A stretch of DNA of 7,315 bases from Pseudomonadota bacterium (GTDB lineage: Bacteria; Pseudomonadota; Alphaproteobacteria; Rhizobiales; Rhizobiaceae): NCBI GenBank assembly GCA_023387715.1, contig JAEWHQ010000050.1:1-7315 (forward strand), written 5' to 3'. A model generated the notes under the pieces. The model made no database searches and had not been told where the DNA came from. It was given only the letters and a program-made list of their open reading frames with translations. The position numbers and the translations under genes were made by a program. This document shows positions 6,376-7,315 of the stretch, one piece after another; position 1 is the stretch's first letter; each line of letters opens with the position of its first letter.

Positions 6376-6765
6376 ATGAATGCAGAACGTTGGACCATTA
6401 ATTCCGGCTCAAAATTCGAAGAAATGGCCGGTTATTCACGCGCAGTTATCGATGGTCGCTGGGTGTTTGTTTCAGGTACTGCGGGTTATAATTTTGAAGA
6501 TGGCAGCATCTCCGATGATCCGACAGAGCAGACACGTCAAAGCCTGCGCACAATTGCGCATGCGCTGGAACAGGCGGGTTCATCACTTGCCGATATTGTT
6601 AGGGTGCGGGTTTTTATTAAAAAGCGTGAAGACGTGATGGCAGTGTCTAAGATCTTGGGCGAGACTTTTTCTGATCCACGCCCGACAAATACTACCATTA
6701 TTTGCGGTTTCGCGATGGAAGAAATGCTGGTCGAGCTGGAAGTAACTGCTTTAAAGCGTGCTTAA
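6376..6765 (+). CDS. Rid-family (YjgF/YER057c/UK114) protein lacking the RidA catalytic arginine
   Basis: This 129-residue protein has the usual Rid length and fold, normally a cytoplasmic homotrimer whose active sites lie between subunits. Signature parts are A-G-Y-S at 18-21, WVFVSGTAG at 29-37, QTRQSLRTIAHALEQAG at 52-68, the strand IVRVRVFIK at 74-82, and the C-terminal MLVELEVTALKR at 117-128. Aligned by eye to E. coli RidA, its P-A-R-S-C-V motif becomes P-T-N-T-T-I at 103-108, so the Arg needed for imine/enamine hydrolysis is Asn105 and the neighbouring Cys is Thr107; Glu120 is kept. Rid subfamilies without that Arg exist, and they do not show the classical deaminase activity. I therefore do not call it ridA. 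The start is supported by GAAGGA nine bases upstream of the ATG. It is divergent from the transporter-oxidoreductase operon, which suggests a role on an intermediate of that pathway; this is inferred. Confidence 0.92.
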   Translation: MNAERWTINSGSKFEEMAGYSRAVIDGRWVFVSGTAGYNFEDGSISDDPTEQTRQSLRTIAHALEQAGSSLADIVRVRVFIKKREDVMAVSKILGETFSDPRPTNTTIICGFAMEEMLVELEVTALKRA

Positions 6766-6796
6766 ATAAGCAAAGTATCAGCTTTAGAATAGTAAA

Positions 6797-6833
6797 ATGG
6801 CCGCATGTTTATGGGAGCATACGGCCATGTTTT
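6797..6833. terminator. Hairpin terminator between convergent genes, probably bidirectional
   Basis: ATGGCCG at 6797-6803 pairs with CGGCCAT at 6822-6828. After one C/A mismatch the stem extends by ATG (6805-6807) with CAT (6818-6820), leaving a 10-base loop. On the plus strand the stem is followed by GTTTT. On the minus strand it is followed by TTTAC, formed from the AAAA at 6794-6797. It sits in the 78-base gap between the Rid gene stop and the end of the convergent regulator gene, so it probably ends both transcripts. The T-runs are short, so termination may be incomplete. Confidence 0.7.
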
Positions 6834-6843
6834 GGTTGTGTGT

Positions 6844-7315
6844 TTATTCAGGGCACAATGTGCGCAACACCTCTTGGGTTGCTTCAATGTCGGCAATCAT
6901 GGCCGCTTTTGCGGATGCCGCATCTCTGTCACGCAAGGCTTGCAGGATTGTTTGATGGTGGCCGGAAGGTTCGGCCACACCTGCTTTAATCAGCGGGGCG
7001 CTATGCGTTGATAAGACACGCATATAAGGCCCGAAGCGCAGCCACAGAGTTTCAATTAGCTGGATCAAAACTTCGGAACCGGAAGCCCGATAGATGGTAA
7101 AATGAAACTCCTGATTCTTACCGATCAAGGTGTAGACATCTTTTTCGCGGCCGATGATTTGTTGCTCGCTCACAATATTTTGCAAAGTAGCAAGATCGTC
7201 TTGTGTTAATAGCGGAACCGCTAACTCTGTCGCCATGGCTTCTAATGTCACACGCGCACGGCATAAATCATCAAGCCTTGCTTTGGTTACAACCGGCACG
7301 CGGGCTGATCCGCCG
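6844..7315 (-). CDS. GntR-family transcriptional regulator with FCD domain, C-terminal fragment
   Basis: The open frame runs without a stop to the right edge, so the gene begins outside the window. A GTG at 7297-7299 is only an internal Val codon, because family-like sequence continues upstream of it (G-G-S-A-R). What is visible is the all-helical FCD ligand-binding domain: RLDDLCRARVTLEAMATELA starts it, matching the common 'L-x-E-x-R-x-x-L-E-x-x-A-A-x-L-A' helix. Next comes NQEFHFTIYRASGSEVL, then HHQTILQALRDRDAASAKAAM near the end. The N-terminal winged helix-turn-helix is missing from the window. In metal-binding FCD domains the ligands are Asp/Asn and three His. Numbering from the GTG, this protein has Asn62, His66 and His115, but Asp137 where the last His is expected. 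FCD regulators sense small organic acids or amino acids, so this is a good candidate regulator of the adjacent transport and oxidation genes. Confidence 0.87.
   Translation of the reverse strand, partial: GGSARVPVVTKARLDDLCRARVTLEAMATELAVPLLTQDDLATLQNIVSEQQIIGREKDVYTLIGKNQEFHFTIYRASGSEVLIQLIETLWLRFGPYMRVLSTHSAPLIKAGVAEPSGHHQTILQALRDRDAASAKAAMIADIEATQEVLRTLCPE

Noticed and set aside
7297..7299. GTG as a true start of a short 151-residue regulator
   Set aside because: The frame stays open to the window edge with FCD-like sequence before the GTG, and a GntR regulator needs an N-terminal DNA-binding domain, so the gene is simply cut by the window.

Overview
The window is most of one metabolic locus from a Gram-negative proteobacterium. 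I infer an alphaproteobacterium, possibly Hyphomicrobiales/Brucellaceae-like, from the moderate GC content, the general look of the proteins and the gene combination; there is no rRNA or other marker gene to prove it. Both ends cut through genes. I see no mobile element, tRNA, rRNA or CRISPR array.

Layout. From about 6292 down to 1, seven genes lie on the minus strand in the order livG-like ATPase, livF-like ATPase, livH-like permease, livM-like permease, FAD-dependent amine/amino-acid oxidoreductase, periplasmic substrate-binding protein, and the first 52 codons of a PLP-dependent aminotransferase. The first five are tightly packed (overlaps of 4, 1 and 4 bases, then a 4-base overlap or 8-base gap), so they are almost certainly one transcript. 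The binding-protein gene follows after 53 bases. The aminotransferase follows after 97 bases that contain a strong stem-loop. On the right, a Rid-family (YjgF/UK114) gene is transcribed away from the operon across an 83-base divergent region holding two overlapping palindromes. It converges on the C-terminal part of a GntR/FCD-type regulator, with a hairpin terminator that looks usable in both directions between them.

How the genes may work together (inference). The four Liv-type subunits and the binding protein form a complete HAAT-family ABC importer for an amino acid or amino-acid-like amine. The FAD enzyme would oxidise the imported amine to an imine. A Rid-family protein is a plausible handler of that reactive imine or a related intermediate, and the aminotransferase could interconvert the resulting keto acid. 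The GntR/FCD protein is the obvious candidate sensor, and the palindromic divergent region its candidate operator. The substrate cannot be read from the sequence.

Points that stand out are a Rid protein with Asn where the catalytic Arg of RidA lies, an FCD domain with substitutions at two expected metal-ligand positions, and a vicinal Cys pair beside the predicted ligand-binding segment of the binding protein. This looks like an uncharacterised amine-catabolism module built from known families, not a new type of genetic system.
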